From Thermanaerothrix daxensis (GTDB lineage: Bacteria; Chloroflexota; Anaerolineae; Anaerolineales; Anaerolineaceae), in NCBI RefSeq assembly GCF_001306145.1, contig NZ_LGKO01000004.1:186001-250000 (forward strand): DNA of 64,000 bases. The letters are read 5' to 3'. The translations under genes and the position numbers were made by a program. Under the pieces are notes generated by a model, which saw nothing but the letters and a program-made list of their open reading frames with translations, was not told the origin of the DNA and ran no database searches. Of the stretch, positions 16,333 to 24,908 are shown piece by piece; position 1 is the stretch's first letter, and each line of letters begins with the position of its first letter.

Positions 16333-17247
16333 ATGAAACTTGGACTGTTCAGTGCTGCATTCCCCCAATGGAGTCTGGAACAATTCCTGGCCTGGTCCGC
16401 CGAGAACGGTTTTGAAATGGTGGAAATCGCCTGCTGGCCGCCTGGCAAAGCCGAGCGACGCTATGCTGGGGTAACTCACATTGACGTCACCAATCTGACC
16501 CCCGCAGGCGCGAAAGAAATTCAAGCCATGTTAAAAAATTATGGCCTGCAAATCTCTTCATTGGGGTACTACCCCAACCCGTTACACCCCGATCCGGACC
16601 ATCGCCAAACCGTTATTGAACACCTTAAGAAAGTTATCCTTGCCGCTGAGATGCTCGAGGTTCCTATTGTGGGCACCTTCATCGGTAAAGATAAAAACAA
16701 AACGGTCCCCCAAAATCTGGAGGAGTACGCCAAAGTTTGGCCACCCATTGTAAAGTTCGCCCGTGAGCACGGCATAAAGATCGCCATTGAGAACTGCCCC
16801 ATGATTTTCACTTACGATGAGTGGCCGGGAGGCAACAACCTCGCTAGCACACCTGCCATATGGCGCAAAATGTGGGAGATCATCCCGGACGAGAACTTTG
16901 GCCTGAATCTTGACCCCTCCCATCTCATCTTACAGATGATTGACTATGTGCGGGTGGTCTACGAATTCAAAGACCGCATCTTCCATGTGCACGCCAAAGA
17001 CCTGATGATTGACCGGGAAGGCCTCTACAATAACGGGGTGCTTTCTCAGGGGATGGGCTGGCAGGTACCGCGCTTACCCGGGTTTGGAGAAGTTGATTGG
17101 GGTAAGTTTATCGGGGCTCTCTACCGGGTCGGCTATGATTATGTCCTGAGCATTGAGCATGAGGATCGGGCTTTTGAAGGCACCGAGGATCTGGTCAAAC
17201 GCGGCTTCCTGATTGCCCGCGATGTGCTTCGGCCATACGTCCATTAA
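16333..17247 (+). CDS. Sugar phosphate isomerase/epimerase-like TIM-barrel protein
   Basis: 304 residues of the xylose-isomerase-like TIM-barrel family (AP endonuclease 2 fold). Metal-binding residues are visible in the expected strands: the Glu in IAIENCPMI, the Asp-Pro-Ser-His of LNLDPSHLI, the His residues of FHVHAKDLMI and the Glu of YVLSIEHEDR. This group includes inosose isomerases, 3-dehydroshikimate dehydratase-like and keto-sugar isomerases, and enzymes that break 3-keto-glycosides. GAGGAGG precedes the ATG. A strong hairpin follows immediately, so this is the last gene of the importer operon. Confidence 0.88.
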   Translation: MKLGLFSAAFPQWSLEQFLAWSAENGFEMVEIACWPPGKAERRYAGVTHIDVTNLTPAGAKEIQAMLKNYGLQISSLGYYPNPLHPDPDHRQTVIEHLKKVILAAEMLEVPIVGTFIGKDKNKTVPQNLEEYAKVWPPIVKFAREHGIKIAIENCPMIFTYDEWPGGNNLASTPAIWRKMWEIIPDENFGLNLDPSHLILQMIDYVRVVYEFKDRIFHVHAKDLMIDREGLYNNGVLSQGMGWQVPRLPGFGEVDWGKFIGALYRVGYDYVLSIEHEDRAFEGTEDLVKRGFLIARDVLRPYVH

Positions 17248-17249
17248 CG

Positions 17250-17295
17250 AAAATGTGAGAGGGGTTTAAAATTAGAAAAACCCCTCTCACATTTT
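17250..17295 (+). terminator. Strong intrinsic terminator ending the importer operon
   Basis: Arms at 17250-17267 and 17278-17295 pair over 18 bp (core GTGAGAGGGG with CCCCTCTCAC), with an 8-10 nt loop. The descending arm ends in TTTT and is followed by a T-rich stretch. Confidence 0.8.
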
Positions 17296-17327
17296 ATTCT
17301 CATTGACTCCATGCAACACAGGTGACT

Positions 17328-18305
17328 ATGAAAGAATGGTATATCGGCTGTGACTTGGGTGGCACTAATCTTCGCGCGGCTTTGGTGAACGTCACTGACG
17401 GCTCCGTCCATCATGCCATTTCAACCCCCACCCTTTCCCGTGAGGGCCCCAATGCTGTCATTCAACGCATGATTGACCTATTCCACCGGGTGATTCAAGA
17501 AAGTGGCCTTTCTCCCCAGGAAATTGGAGGAATTGGCATTGGAGTGCCCGGAACGGTGGACATGGAGCGTGGGGTTGTCTTGTTCCTGCCTAACCTGCCC
17601 ACCACCTGGCCTAACGTTCCCCTGGCAGATTATGTTCAGGCTGGCACTACCTTGCCAACCGTCATTATCAATGACGTGCGCGCCATTACCTATGGGGAGT
17701 GGCGCTTTGGTGCGGGTCAGGGAGTCAATACCATGGCGTGCTTTGCCATTGGAACGGGCATTGGAGGTGGCCTGGTGATCAATCGCCAACTCCATTTGGG
17801 GTTCGGAGGCACCGCCGGTGAATTGGGGCACATAACGGTGGATGTGAACGGGCCCCGTTGCGGGTGCGGTAACTATGGCTGTGTTGAGGTCTTTGCTTCG
17901 GGTCCGGCAATCGCCGCCATGGGCATGAAAGCCGTAGCACAGGGCTGGACAACGCAAATTGGAGCATTGGTGGACTATGATCTTAACCGCATAACCCCCG
18001 AGATCATCGCACGCGCTGCGCGCAACGGCGATGCAGTTGCCCGCGAGATCTTTGAAATTGCAGGTGGCTATATTGGCACAGCGGTTGCCAATGTGGTAGT
18101 AGCGGTCAACCCTGAGCGTGTGGTCATAGCCGGCGGGGTCGCTCAAGCAGGTGACCTTCTCCTCGATCCAATTCGGCGCACCCTGCATCAACGCGTCTTT
18201 GTCGTGCCCAAAGAGCGCATTGAAATTGTCCCGAGTAGCCTGGGAAATAACGCCGGGGTCGTCGGCGCAGCCCTATGGGCTTACCACAGTCAACACAGAG
18301 ACTAA
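17328..18305 (+). CDS. ROK-family sugar kinase
   Basis: 325 residues from the ATG at 17328; a GTG two codons earlier (17322) is the alternative. It starts WYIGCDLGGTNLRAALVN, the phosphate-binding motif of ROK kinases, and has no DNA-binding domain. The zinc motif GHITVDVNGPRCGCGNYGCVE and the segment IINDVRAITYGE with the catalytic Asp are intact. This points to a cytosolic kinase for glucose, fructose or an N-acyl amino sugar. It stands after the importer operon terminator and before the GntR gene. With the SIS protein and GntR/HutC regulator it could mean an amino-sugar substrate, but glucokinase activity is equally plausible. Confidence 0.88.
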   Translation: MKEWYIGCDLGGTNLRAALVNVTDGSVHHAISTPTLSREGPNAVIQRMIDLFHRVIQESGLSPQEIGGIGIGVPGTVDMERGVVLFLPNLPTTWPNVPLADYVQAGTTLPTVIINDVRAITYGEWRFGAGQGVNTMACFAIGTGIGGGLVINRQLHLGFGGTAGELGHITVDVNGPRCGCGNYGCVEVFASGPAIAAMGMKAVAQGWTTQIGALVDYDLNRITPEIIARAARNGDAVAREIFEIAGGYIGTAVANVVVAVNPERVVIAGGVAQAGDLLLDPIRRTLHQRVFVVPKERIEIVPSSLGNNAGVVGAALWAYHSQHRD

Positions 18306-18352
18306 TCCCTGAGATGTGAACCAAACCATAGCAGGGTAAAGGCATTGTTTAT

Positions 18353-18366
18353 TGTTCGGACATTCG
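18353..18366. promoter_or_regulatory. Operator-like motif TGTTCGGACATTCG before the GntR gene
   Basis: Differs by one base from the motif at 6014-6027. A TATAAT element follows at 18388-18393, which places the motif in or just upstream of the -35 region of the GntR promoter. Confidence 0.58.
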
Positions 18367-18433
18367 CACTTAAGCACAAATAAGGACTATAATTGCCCAA
18401 GGGTTCCCTTGCACATCCGCACGAGTGATAATC

Positions 18434-19201
18434 ATGGCTTCTCAACCGTCTCTTGCCCTCAACCTGGATATTCGCCCAGCCGATCCGCACAACCCCCTTC
18501 CCCTATACTACCAGGTCTATGCCGACCTTAAACGCCTCATCCGCACCGGCGCATTACGACCAGGTGAATTGCTTCCGCCAGAACTCACACTGTGTGATCT
18601 TTACAGAGTAGGGCGCCAAACCGTCCGAAGTGCAGTAATGCGCCTGGTAGACGAAGGTTGGCTGGAACGTCACCGCGGAATTGGAACTTATGTCATGGCG
18701 CCACAACATGCACAGCGATTTTTCCTGGATCGTTCCTTTTCCCAGCAGATGGAGGAAATGGGAAAACACCCCCGCTCAATGGTCCTTAGACAAACTCCCG
18801 GGGTTTTAGACGAACAAGCCCCCGAACCATTCCAATCTAAAAAGGGAGCCCCCTGCTTCTACCTGACCCGCTTGCGCTTTGGGGATGAAGAGCCCATAGG
18901 CATCCAGCATGCCACCATTGTGACCGAGCATTGCCCTGGACTGGAGGCTTACGATTTCAACACCCATTCTCTTTATGCAGTGCTCTCACAAAATTACAAC
19001 CTGATCGTTGCTCGTATTACCCATGCGTTCAGTGCTGTATCTGCCTCTCCCTATCAGGCCGAACTCCTACAAACCATGTTGGGAGCTCCTCTGCTTCTGG
19101 TGAAAACAACGGCATTCCTTGAAAACGGCGAGCCCATCGAGCACACGCTCAGTTATTATCGTTCCGACCGCTTTGAGTTTACTGTCGTCCACACCCTTTA
19201 G
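18434..19201 (+). CDS. GntR/HutC-family transcriptional regulator
   Basis: 255 residues from the ATG at 18434 (a GTG at 18425 is an alternative). The winged helix of GntR proteins is at about 17-80: LPLYYQVYADLKRLIRTGAL, then RVGRQTVRSAVMRLVDEGWL, with RGIGTYV ending the wing. The UTRA sensor domain follows (about 95-250), with FYLTRLRFGDEEPIGIQHAT and the final LSYYRSDRFEF typical of HutC regulators that sense amino sugars, sugar phosphates or urocanate. It heads the second operon (SIS, SDR and others), 45 bp upstream of the SIS gene. It is the best candidate for binding the motif shared at 6014 and 18353. Confidence 0.9.
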   Translation: MASQPSLALNLDIRPADPHNPLPLYYQVYADLKRLIRTGALRPGELLPPELTLCDLYRVGRQTVRSAVMRLVDEGWLERHRGIGTYVMAPQHAQRFFLDRSFSQQMEEMGKHPRSMVLRQTPGVLDEQAPEPFQSKKGAPCFYLTRLRFGDEEPIGIQHATIVTEHCPGLEAYDFNTHSLYAVLSQNYNLIVARITHAFSAVSASPYQAELLQTMLGAPLLLVKTTAFLENGEPIEHTLSYYRSDRFEFTVVHTL

Positions 19202-19246
19202 CAGCTCTTTTTTATATTCCCTTTCTCTCCTTGAGGGAGGTCACCA

Positions 19247-20044
19247 ATGAACACTGGTCAGGCAGCTCTGGATTACTTAGAACAGGCCATGCATATTTTG
19301 GAACGAATCCGCCAGACTCAGATGGATATGATCCAGGAAGCGGCCGAATTATGTGCTCATGCCATTGCAAACGACGGACTGGTGCACCTGTTTGGCACGG
19401 GGCATTCTCGGATGATGGTAGAAGAAATGTTCCCCAGGCATGGGAGTTTCCCGGGATTTCATCCCATTGTGGAACTTTCACTCACCTACCACAACCCCGT
19501 TGTGGGAGCGAATGGTCAGCGTCAGGCCATGTTTCTGGAACACGTAGAGGGCCTGGGACGGGTGATCATGCGCAATTTTGTCTTCGCGCCGCCAGATGTC
19601 TTTATGATCTTTTCCAATAGTGGCGTCAATGAGGTTGTAGTTGAAGTTGGGCTGGAAGCCAAGCGCCAGGGTATGCCGTTAATCGCGGTAGTATCGGTTG
19701 AGCATTGCCGGGCTGTGCGTGCCCTTCACTCTTCAGGGAAAAAATTGATAGATATTGCCGACATTGTCATTGACAACTGTACTCCCGCGGGCGATGCTAT
19801 GGTCTGGATTGAGGGGTTGGAAGATCCCGTCGGCCCCGGTTCGACCATCGGCGGAGCAGCGGTCGTGAATGCCATTAAGTGCGCCATCGCCGAACGCCTG
19901 ACCCAAATGGGCAAGCCACCTTTGGTGCTGACCAGTAACTACTTTTTAGGCGAAGAACGCTCCCATCAGCGCTTTGAGGCCTGCTACGATGACTATCGCG
20001 CCCGCGTTCAGCGTGTATATGGACGTTGTGGAGGCGAAAAGTGA
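19247..20044 (+). CDS. SIS-domain sugar isomerase-like protein (UPF0309 type)
   Basis: 265 residues. The SIS phosphosugar-binding fold is evident from LVHLFGTGHSRMMVEEMF (about 44-61) and VFMIFSNSGVNEVVVEVGLE (about 121-140), with the Ser-rich loops that bind sugar phosphates. The late motif TPAGDAMV and GAAVVNAIKCAIAERL fit the UPF0309 group, whose reaction is not defined. It probably isomerises or de-aminates a phosphosugar in the pathway. GAGGGAGGT precedes the ATG. It overlaps the following SDR gene by 4 bp. Confidence 0.85.
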   Translation: MNTGQAALDYLEQAMHILERIRQTQMDMIQEAAELCAHAIANDGLVHLFGTGHSRMMVEEMFPRHGSFPGFHPIVELSLTYHNPVVGANGQRQAMFLEHVEGLGRVIMRNFVFAPPDVFMIFSNSGVNEVVVEVGLEAKRQGMPLIAVVSVEHCRAVRALHSSGKKLIDIADIVIDNCTPAGDAMVWIEGLEDPVGPGSTIGGAAVVNAIKCAIAERLTQMGKPPLVLTSNYFLGEERSHQRFEACYDDYRARVQRVYGRCGGEK

Positions 20045-20823
20045 GTAGAGGTTGGCTTGAAGGAAAGGTTGCTGTGGTCACTGGAGCCGCCAGTGGAATT
20101 GGTCGTGCCACGGCACGGGTTTTTGCCCAGGAAGGTGCCCAGGTGATCGGCCTGGACATCAATCCTGAGGTGGAGATGGAATTCCTACGCGAAATTCAGG
20201 AATCCGGAAGTCAGGGAATGTATATTCCCACCGACATGACCTCTTCCCCCTCATTGGAACGTGCCCTCCAGATGATCCGTGATCATTATGATCACCTGGA
20301 TATTTGGGTCAACGTAGCGGGTGGCAGCGGACGCAAATACGGCGACGGCCCAATTGCCGAATGCACCGAGGAAGGGTGGGATTACACCCTGGACCTTAAC
20401 CTGCGCACCGCATTCCTGGGTTCACGCGCTGCTGTTCGCCAGATGCTGCAACAAGGACACGGCGTGCTTATCAATATCGCCTCCGTGTTGGGGCTGGTCG
20501 GGGGTGACGAAGATTTTGCCACTCATGCGTATGCGGCTAGCAAAGGCGGAGTGATTGCCCTCACACGGGCAATCGCGGCTTACTATGCCCCCTACCATAT
20601 CCGTGCCAATGTCATTTGCCCCGGCTTAATCGCCACACCTATGAGCCGACGTACCCAGGAAAGTCTAAAGATCCGAGAGCGACTTTTGCGTTTACAACCA
20701 CTTACCGGAGATTTCGGCCATCCCGAAGACGTAGCCTACGCAGCCCTCTTTCTGGCCTCTGACCACGCGGCGTTTATTACAGGTGCTATTCTGACTGTGG
20801 ATGGGGGTTGGACGGTATTATAA
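20041..20823 (+). CDS. Short-chain dehydrogenase/reductase (classical SDR)
   Basis: 260 residues. The GTG at 20041 is chosen because it overlaps the SIS stop (GTGA) and has GGAGG 6 bp before it. The cofactor motif GAASGIGRA (about 15-23), NVAGG, the catalytic Ser in NIASVLG and YAASK (the YxxxK pair) are all present, followed by ANVICPGLIATPM and the final TGAILTVDGGW. It should oxidise or reduce a hydroxyl of a sugar intermediate with NAD(P). Position in the GntR operon suggests a role in the same pathway as the SIS protein. Confidence 0.9.
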   Translation: MSRGWLEGKVAVVTGAASGIGRATARVFAQEGAQVIGLDINPEVEMEFLREIQESGSQGMYIPTDMTSSPSLERALQMIRDHYDHLDIWVNVAGGSGRKYGDGPIAECTEEGWDYTLDLNLRTAFLGSRAAVRQMLQQGHGVLINIASVLGLVGGDEDFATHAYAASKGGVIALTRAIAAYYAPYHIRANVICPGLIATPMSRRTQESLKIRERLLRLQPLTGDFGHPEDVAYAALFLASDHAAFITGAILTVDGGWTVL

Positions 20824-20834
20824 AGAGGTGATTT

Positions 20835-22130
20835 ATGGACATCTGGCAACGCAAACCCTATAAGGAGATCGAGGTCGAGGTCCTTGTGGTGGGCGGGGGG
20901 GCGGCGGGAGCAACCGCCGCCATTGCAGCGGCCCGCGAAGGTGCGGCGACTCTGCTGGTCGAGCGATACGGCTTCCTGGGAGGGATCAGCACCCAGGTCC
21001 TGGATACATTCTACGGGTTTTACACCCCCGGATCTCACCCTCGTAAAGTAGTCGGAGGAATCCCAGATGAAATTGTTGAAGCCCTTGCTCAACACGACTC
21101 TATGCTCATCCGCCCAAATACTTATGGGGCGGGGAATGGCATCACCTACAATCCTGAAATTCTGAAAGTTGTATGGGAGACTTTGGCCATTCGCGCGGGG
21201 GTAAAGATCCTTTTCCACACGCTGGCCGTGGAGGTTTCGGTTAATCGTGAGCGGATCGAAACCGTCACAGCAGCCACCAAAAGCGGTTTCCTTCGCATCC
21301 GCCCACGTGTGGTTGTGGATGCCTCTGGCGACGCCGATATTGCAGCCCTGGCAGGCGTACCTTATGAGAGTGCAAGTCACGGACCAGTGCAGGCGCTAAC
21401 CACGACATTTCGGCTGCTCAATGTGGACCTTCAGCGCGCCACCCAGGTGACCAGAAAGGAATTACACGAACGAATGGCACAGGCTATTGCTGAAGGTGCC
21501 TACGATCTGCCCCGTAAGGAGGGCAGCGTACACATCTCTCCCTTGCCCGGCGTAATGGCAACCAACATGACTCGCGTTGTAGAGGTGGATCCAACTGACA
21601 TTGAACAACTCAGCCAGGCGGAAATAGAGGGACGTCGGCAAGCCCTGGAATATTTTCGTTTCCTGCGCGAACGTGTTCCGGGTTATGAACGTGCCTGTTT
21701 GGCAGGGCTCAGCGTGCAAATTGGGGTGCGTGAGAGCCGACGCATTTGGGGGCGCTATCGCCTGACCCGAGAGGATGTTCTGAATGGTCGCAAGTTCGAG
21801 GACGCCATTGCCCAATGTGGTGCACCGATTGAGGAACACCATGCTGGAAAGGATACCCGCTGGGAGTATCTGCCCGAGGGCGAAACCTACCACATCCCAT
21901 ATCGCTGTCTGCTCCCCGCCAATTGCGAAGGGCTAATCGTTGCAGGACGCTGTTTATCTGCCGATCACGATGCACATGCTTCGGTACGCAGCATGGGACA
22001 ATGTATGGCAATGGGCCAGGCAGCTGGCGTTGCGGCCGCCTGGGCAGCGCAGCACAAAACCACCCCTGCAGAGATCCCAATTTCCCGACTGCAGGAACGC
22101 TTGCGTCAGATTGGTGCCATTCTAGATTAA
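20835..22130 (+). CDS. FAD-dependent oxidoreductase
   Basis: 431 residues. The FAD motif VEVLVVGGGAAGATAAIAAA (about 14-33) is perfect, with an acidic end VERYGFLGG. Further FAD segments are RVVVDASGDADIAALAGVPY (about 158-177) and, near the C-terminus, LLPANCEGLIVAGRCLSADH plus SVRSMGQCMAMGQAAGVAAA. This is the FAD-dependent oxidoreductase group often linked to sugar utilisation in anaerobes and to broad dehydrogenases. No Fe-S or haem motif is seen, so its electron acceptor is not evident. GAGGTGATTT precedes the ATG. It follows the SDR by 11 bp. Confidence 0.88.
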   Translation: MDIWQRKPYKEIEVEVLVVGGGAAGATAAIAAAREGAATLLVERYGFLGGISTQVLDTFYGFYTPGSHPRKVVGGIPDEIVEALAQHDSMLIRPNTYGAGNGITYNPEILKVVWETLAIRAGVKILFHTLAVEVSVNRERIETVTAATKSGFLRIRPRVVVDASGDADIAALAGVPYESASHGPVQALTTTFRLLNVDLQRATQVTRKELHERMAQAIAEGAYDLPRKEGSVHISPLPGVMATNMTRVVEVDPTDIEQLSQAEIEGRRQALEYFRFLRERVPGYERACLAGLSVQIGVRESRRIWGRYRLTREDVLNGRKFEDAIAQCGAPIEEHHAGKDTRWEYLPEGETYHIPYRCLLPANCEGLIVAGRCLSADHDAHASVRSMGQCMAMGQAAGVAAAWAAQHKTTPAEIPISRLQERLRQIGAILD

Positions 22131-22146
22131 TTTTTTGGAGAAGACG

Positions 22147-23283
22147 ATGCCCGCTACAATGAAGCCACGAGAACGTCTGTTAGCCGCCTTGCACCACACC
22201 GAACCAGACCGAGTCCCCACGGCCCTATGGGGAAGCGCTTATGGCATCACCGATGGGTTGTACTTTAAGCTAGTCGAATATCTTAATCTCAGACAACCGC
22301 TCCCGCCTTTCCGCCGCCGCCTCGGGCACACCGTAAATCATTATGATGACCGTATCCTTGAGGCTTTGGAAATCGACATACGCCACGTGTGGTGTGGATT
22401 TCCCGACTTAGGCGGACCTCAAAAAGGGGGTGGTGCCGATGCCTGGGGGGTCACTTACACCCAAAGTGGGCCTTACCTCACCGCCACCTCTCACCCGCTG
22501 GCCTCTGCCACGGTGGAGGATCTAGAAACCTACCCCTGGCCTAAGGTGGATGCCTACCTGCGTCTGGATGAACTGAAAGAACGTGCGCGTTATCTGCGTG
22601 AGCACACCGCCTACGCTGTGGTCGGACGGGCTCCAGATTCCTACGGAATCTTCGAACGCTGCTGCACACTACGTGGGACAGAGCAATTCTTGATGGATCT
22701 CGTTGACAACCCCTCATTTGCCGAAGTGTTGATCGCTCAGGTCTCTCAAGTCCTGGACACCCTTTTTGTCCGTTACCTTGAAACTGCTGGGCCCTGGCTG
22801 GATGTGCTGGAACTGCCCGGCGATGATTACGCGGGTGAACATCCAATCATTTCCCCACGCATGTTCGACCGCTTCTTCGCCCCAGCCTGGCGACGGCTGA
22901 TCAGCACTATCCGAAGCCTGGCCCCGCACATCAAACTGCTCTTCCATTCTGATGGAAATATGGCTCCTTTCCTGGGGCGATTGGTTGACCTCGGCATAGA
23001 TATTTTCCACAGTGTTGAACCATTGCCCGGCGTTGATTGGGCCTCATTGAAGGCTCGTTATCAGGGTCAACTTTGCTTCTGGGGCGGGATAGACATCAAG
23101 CAAGCCCTGCAAGGCCCCCCCGAGCAAGTCATCGAGGAGGTAAAAAATCGAATTCGTCTCTTAGGCGCAGGCGGAGGATACGTGTTAGCCCCCAGTAATC
23201 ATTTACAGCCCGACATTCCTCCCCAGAACGTGGTGATCCTGTTCAAGGCAGCCCAGGATTACGGTCGCTATCCACTCATCTGA
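22147..23283 (+). CDS. UroD/MtaA-family protein, probable corrinoid methyltransferase-like enzyme
   Basis: 378 residues from the ATG at 22147 (GGAG 7 bp upstream); an in-frame TTG at 22135 is less likely. It begins MKPRERLLAALHHTEPDRVP, the typical start of the uroporphyrinogen decarboxylase superfamily, and has LFHSDGN (265-271), CFWGGIDIKQAL (310-321) and SNHLQPDIPPQN (350-361). True UroD is ruled out by context and by the poor substrate-binding N-terminus. The zinc ligands of MtaA-type methyltransferases (His-x-Cys and a late Cys) appear as His-Ser-Asp and are partly missing. It could transfer a methyl group to the corrinoid protein encoded at 26902, or do another reaction. Confidence 0.72.
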   Translation: MPATMKPRERLLAALHHTEPDRVPTALWGSAYGITDGLYFKLVEYLNLRQPLPPFRRRLGHTVNHYDDRILEALEIDIRHVWCGFPDLGGPQKGGGADAWGVTYTQSGPYLTATSHPLASATVEDLETYPWPKVDAYLRLDELKERARYLREHTAYAVVGRAPDSYGIFERCCTLRGTEQFLMDLVDNPSFAEVLIAQVSQVLDTLFVRYLETAGPWLDVLELPGDDYAGEHPIISPRMFDRFFAPAWRRLISTIRSLAPHIKLLFHSDGNMAPFLGRLVDLGIDIFHSVEPLPGVDWASLKARYQGQLCFWGGIDIKQALQGPPEQVIEEVKNRIRLLGAGGGYVLAPSNHLQPDIPPQNVVILFKAAQDYGRYPLI

Positions 23284-23301
23284 GAAAGGTAGGTGAAAGC
23301 C

Positions 23302-24234
23302 ATGGCGTTTATTCGCACCGTCCGCGGTGACCTGAATCCGAGCGATTTAGGGGTCACATACATGCACGAACACCTGTATTTCCTGCCCCCCGAACCATTT
23401 GCCTCTCAAGACCCTGACCTGCGTCTGGATGATCTGGGGGCCGCCATTCGTGAAGTCACCTGGTTCAAAAAAGCCGGGGGAAGCGCTATTGTGGAGATGA
23501 CCACCCCTGAACTCGGCCGTAACCCCGATGTGCTGCGCCGTATATCCGAAGCCAGCGGCGTGCATATCATTGCCACAACGGGTTTCAACAAGGCCAAGTT
23601 TAGTGCTTCATGGGTAGCAGAACGTACCCCGGAAACCCTGGCAGAAGAAATGATCCGGGATCTGACTCACGGGATCAATCACTCCGGAGTACGTGCGGGG
23701 GTTATCAAAGCATCCAGCAGCCTTAATGAAATCACCCCTTCTGAGGTCACCGTTTTCAAAGCCGCGGCGCTGGCTCATCAGGCCACCGGGGCACCCATTT
23801 CCACGCATACCGAGGCCGGGACAATGGCCTTGGAACAGATCCAGTTATTAACCAGCGCGGGGGTTTCACCCCAACGCATTTTAATTGGACATTTGGACCG
23901 TCATCTGGATCCGGATTACCTGCTCACGGTTGCCCGCACAGGGGTTTACTTGGGCTTTGATCAAATCAGCAAAGAAAAATACGCCCCTGATAGCCGGCGG
24001 ATTGAGATGATCAAACAACTGGTTGCCGAGGGCCATGCTGATCAAATCATGCTTTCCGGGGATCTGGCCCGCAAAAGTTACTGGCCGAGTTTCGGCTTTG
24101 GAAACGGACCGGGACTGACCTACATTCTATGGCGCTTTGTGTCCCGTTTGATTGAAGAGGGTCTTCCGCCAGTTACCGTACAACGTTTCTTGATAGATAA
24201 TCCTGCCCGCTTCCTGGCCTGGGTTGAAAAGTAA
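23302..24234 (+). CDS. Phosphotriesterase-family metal hydrolase
   Basis: 310 residues from the ATG at 23302 (AGGTGA 5 bp before); a GTG at 23293 is possible. The amidohydrolase TIM barrel has YMHEHL (the HxH metal ligands, about 21-26), the lysine of AGVIKASSS that would be carboxylated, the His of STHTEAG, then IGHLDRH and the final Asp of MLSGDLARKS. All metal ligands of the phosphotriesterase/PLL/Php family are present. Members hydrolyse lactones or phosphoesters. In this operon, where sugars are oxidised, a sugar lactonase is the simplest reading (inference). Confidence 0.85.
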   Translation: MAFIRTVRGDLNPSDLGVTYMHEHLYFLPPEPFASQDPDLRLDDLGAAIREVTWFKKAGGSAIVEMTTPELGRNPDVLRRISEASGVHIIATTGFNKAKFSASWVAERTPETLAEEMIRDLTHGINHSGVRAGVIKASSSLNEITPSEVTVFKAAALAHQATGAPISTHTEAGTMALEQIQLLTSAGVSPQRILIGHLDRHLDPDYLLTVARTGVYLGFDQISKEKYAPDSRRIEMIKQLVAEGHADQIMLSGDLARKSYWPSFGFGNGPGLTYILWRFVSRLIEEGLPPVTVQRFLIDNPARFLAWVEK

Positions 24235-24251
24235 ATAAAAAGGAGAATGGA

Positions 24252-24908
24252 ATGGATCGCCTAATGGTCTATCGCGCCATCCTGGAAAAGCGCATTATTC
24301 CCCTTTTCTTCAACCCTCATCCCCAGACCGCCATCGAGGTTACCAGAGCCTGCTTGCGGGCAGGTGCCACAGTAATTGAATTTACCCACCGGGGAAAAAA
24401 CGCTTTAGAAGTTTTTGCAGCACTGCGCCGAGAATTTGAGGGCGCCGAAGCCGTGATCGGGGCTGGCACAATTTTAGACGCCTCTACAGCAGCTCTCTAC
24501 CTGACTCGGGGAGCCGACTTTATTGTCAGTCCGGTTTTTGATCCCTCCATCGCCACCCTTTGCCATCGCCACGGAGTGGCCTATATTCCTGGTGCTGCCA
24601 CACCTACCGAGATTGTGCACGCCCTCTCCGCAGGTGTGGAGATCATTAAACTCTTCCCCGCCGATTCCCTGGGTGGCCCGGCTTACGTCCGCAGCCTGCG
24701 CGGCCCGATGCCCTGGCTCAAGCTTCTCCCTACTGGGGGAATCCCCCTCGAAGAGAGAGCGATTCGCGCCTGGTTCGAGGCTGGCGTTGTGGCAATTGGC
24801 ATGGGTGGCCAGCTTTTGCGCCCAGAATGGATGACCGCACAAGCCTTTGACCAGATTGAACAGGCAGTTGCCCAAGTCCTGACCTGGATCCACTCGCCTC
24901 AGGCGTAG
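24252..24908 (+). CDS. 2-keto-3-deoxy-phosphogluconate-type aldolase (KDPG/KHG family)
   Basis: 218 residues, the usual length. The class I aldolase signature includes VIEFTHRGKNAL (with the catalytic Glu), GAGTILDASTA and the Schiff-base lysine in VEIIKLFPADSLGG, then LLPTGGIPLEE. It would split a 2-keto-3-deoxy acid (phosphate) into pyruvate and an aldehyde. Together with the dehydrogenases and putative lactonase this completes a non-phosphorylative or Entner-Doudoroff-like branch. It is the last gene of the operon and its 3' end overlaps the convergent activator gene by 10 bp. Confidence 0.9.
   Translation: MDRLMVYRAILEKRIIPLFFNPHPQTAIEVTRACLRAGATVIEFTHRGKNALEVFAALRREFEGAEAVIGAGTILDASTAALYLTRGADFIVSPVFDPSIATLCHRHGVAYIPGAATPTEIVHALSAGVEIIKLFPADSLGGPAYVRSLRGPMPWLKLLPTGGIPLEERAIRAWFEAGVVAIGMGGQLLRPEWMTAQAFDQIEQAVAQVLTWIHSPQA

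Noticed and set aside
22147-23283. True uroporphyrinogen decarboxylase (hemE)
   Set aside because: No other haem genes are nearby and the hemE N-terminal substrate-binding motif is not seen; the MtaA-like part of the superfamily fits better.
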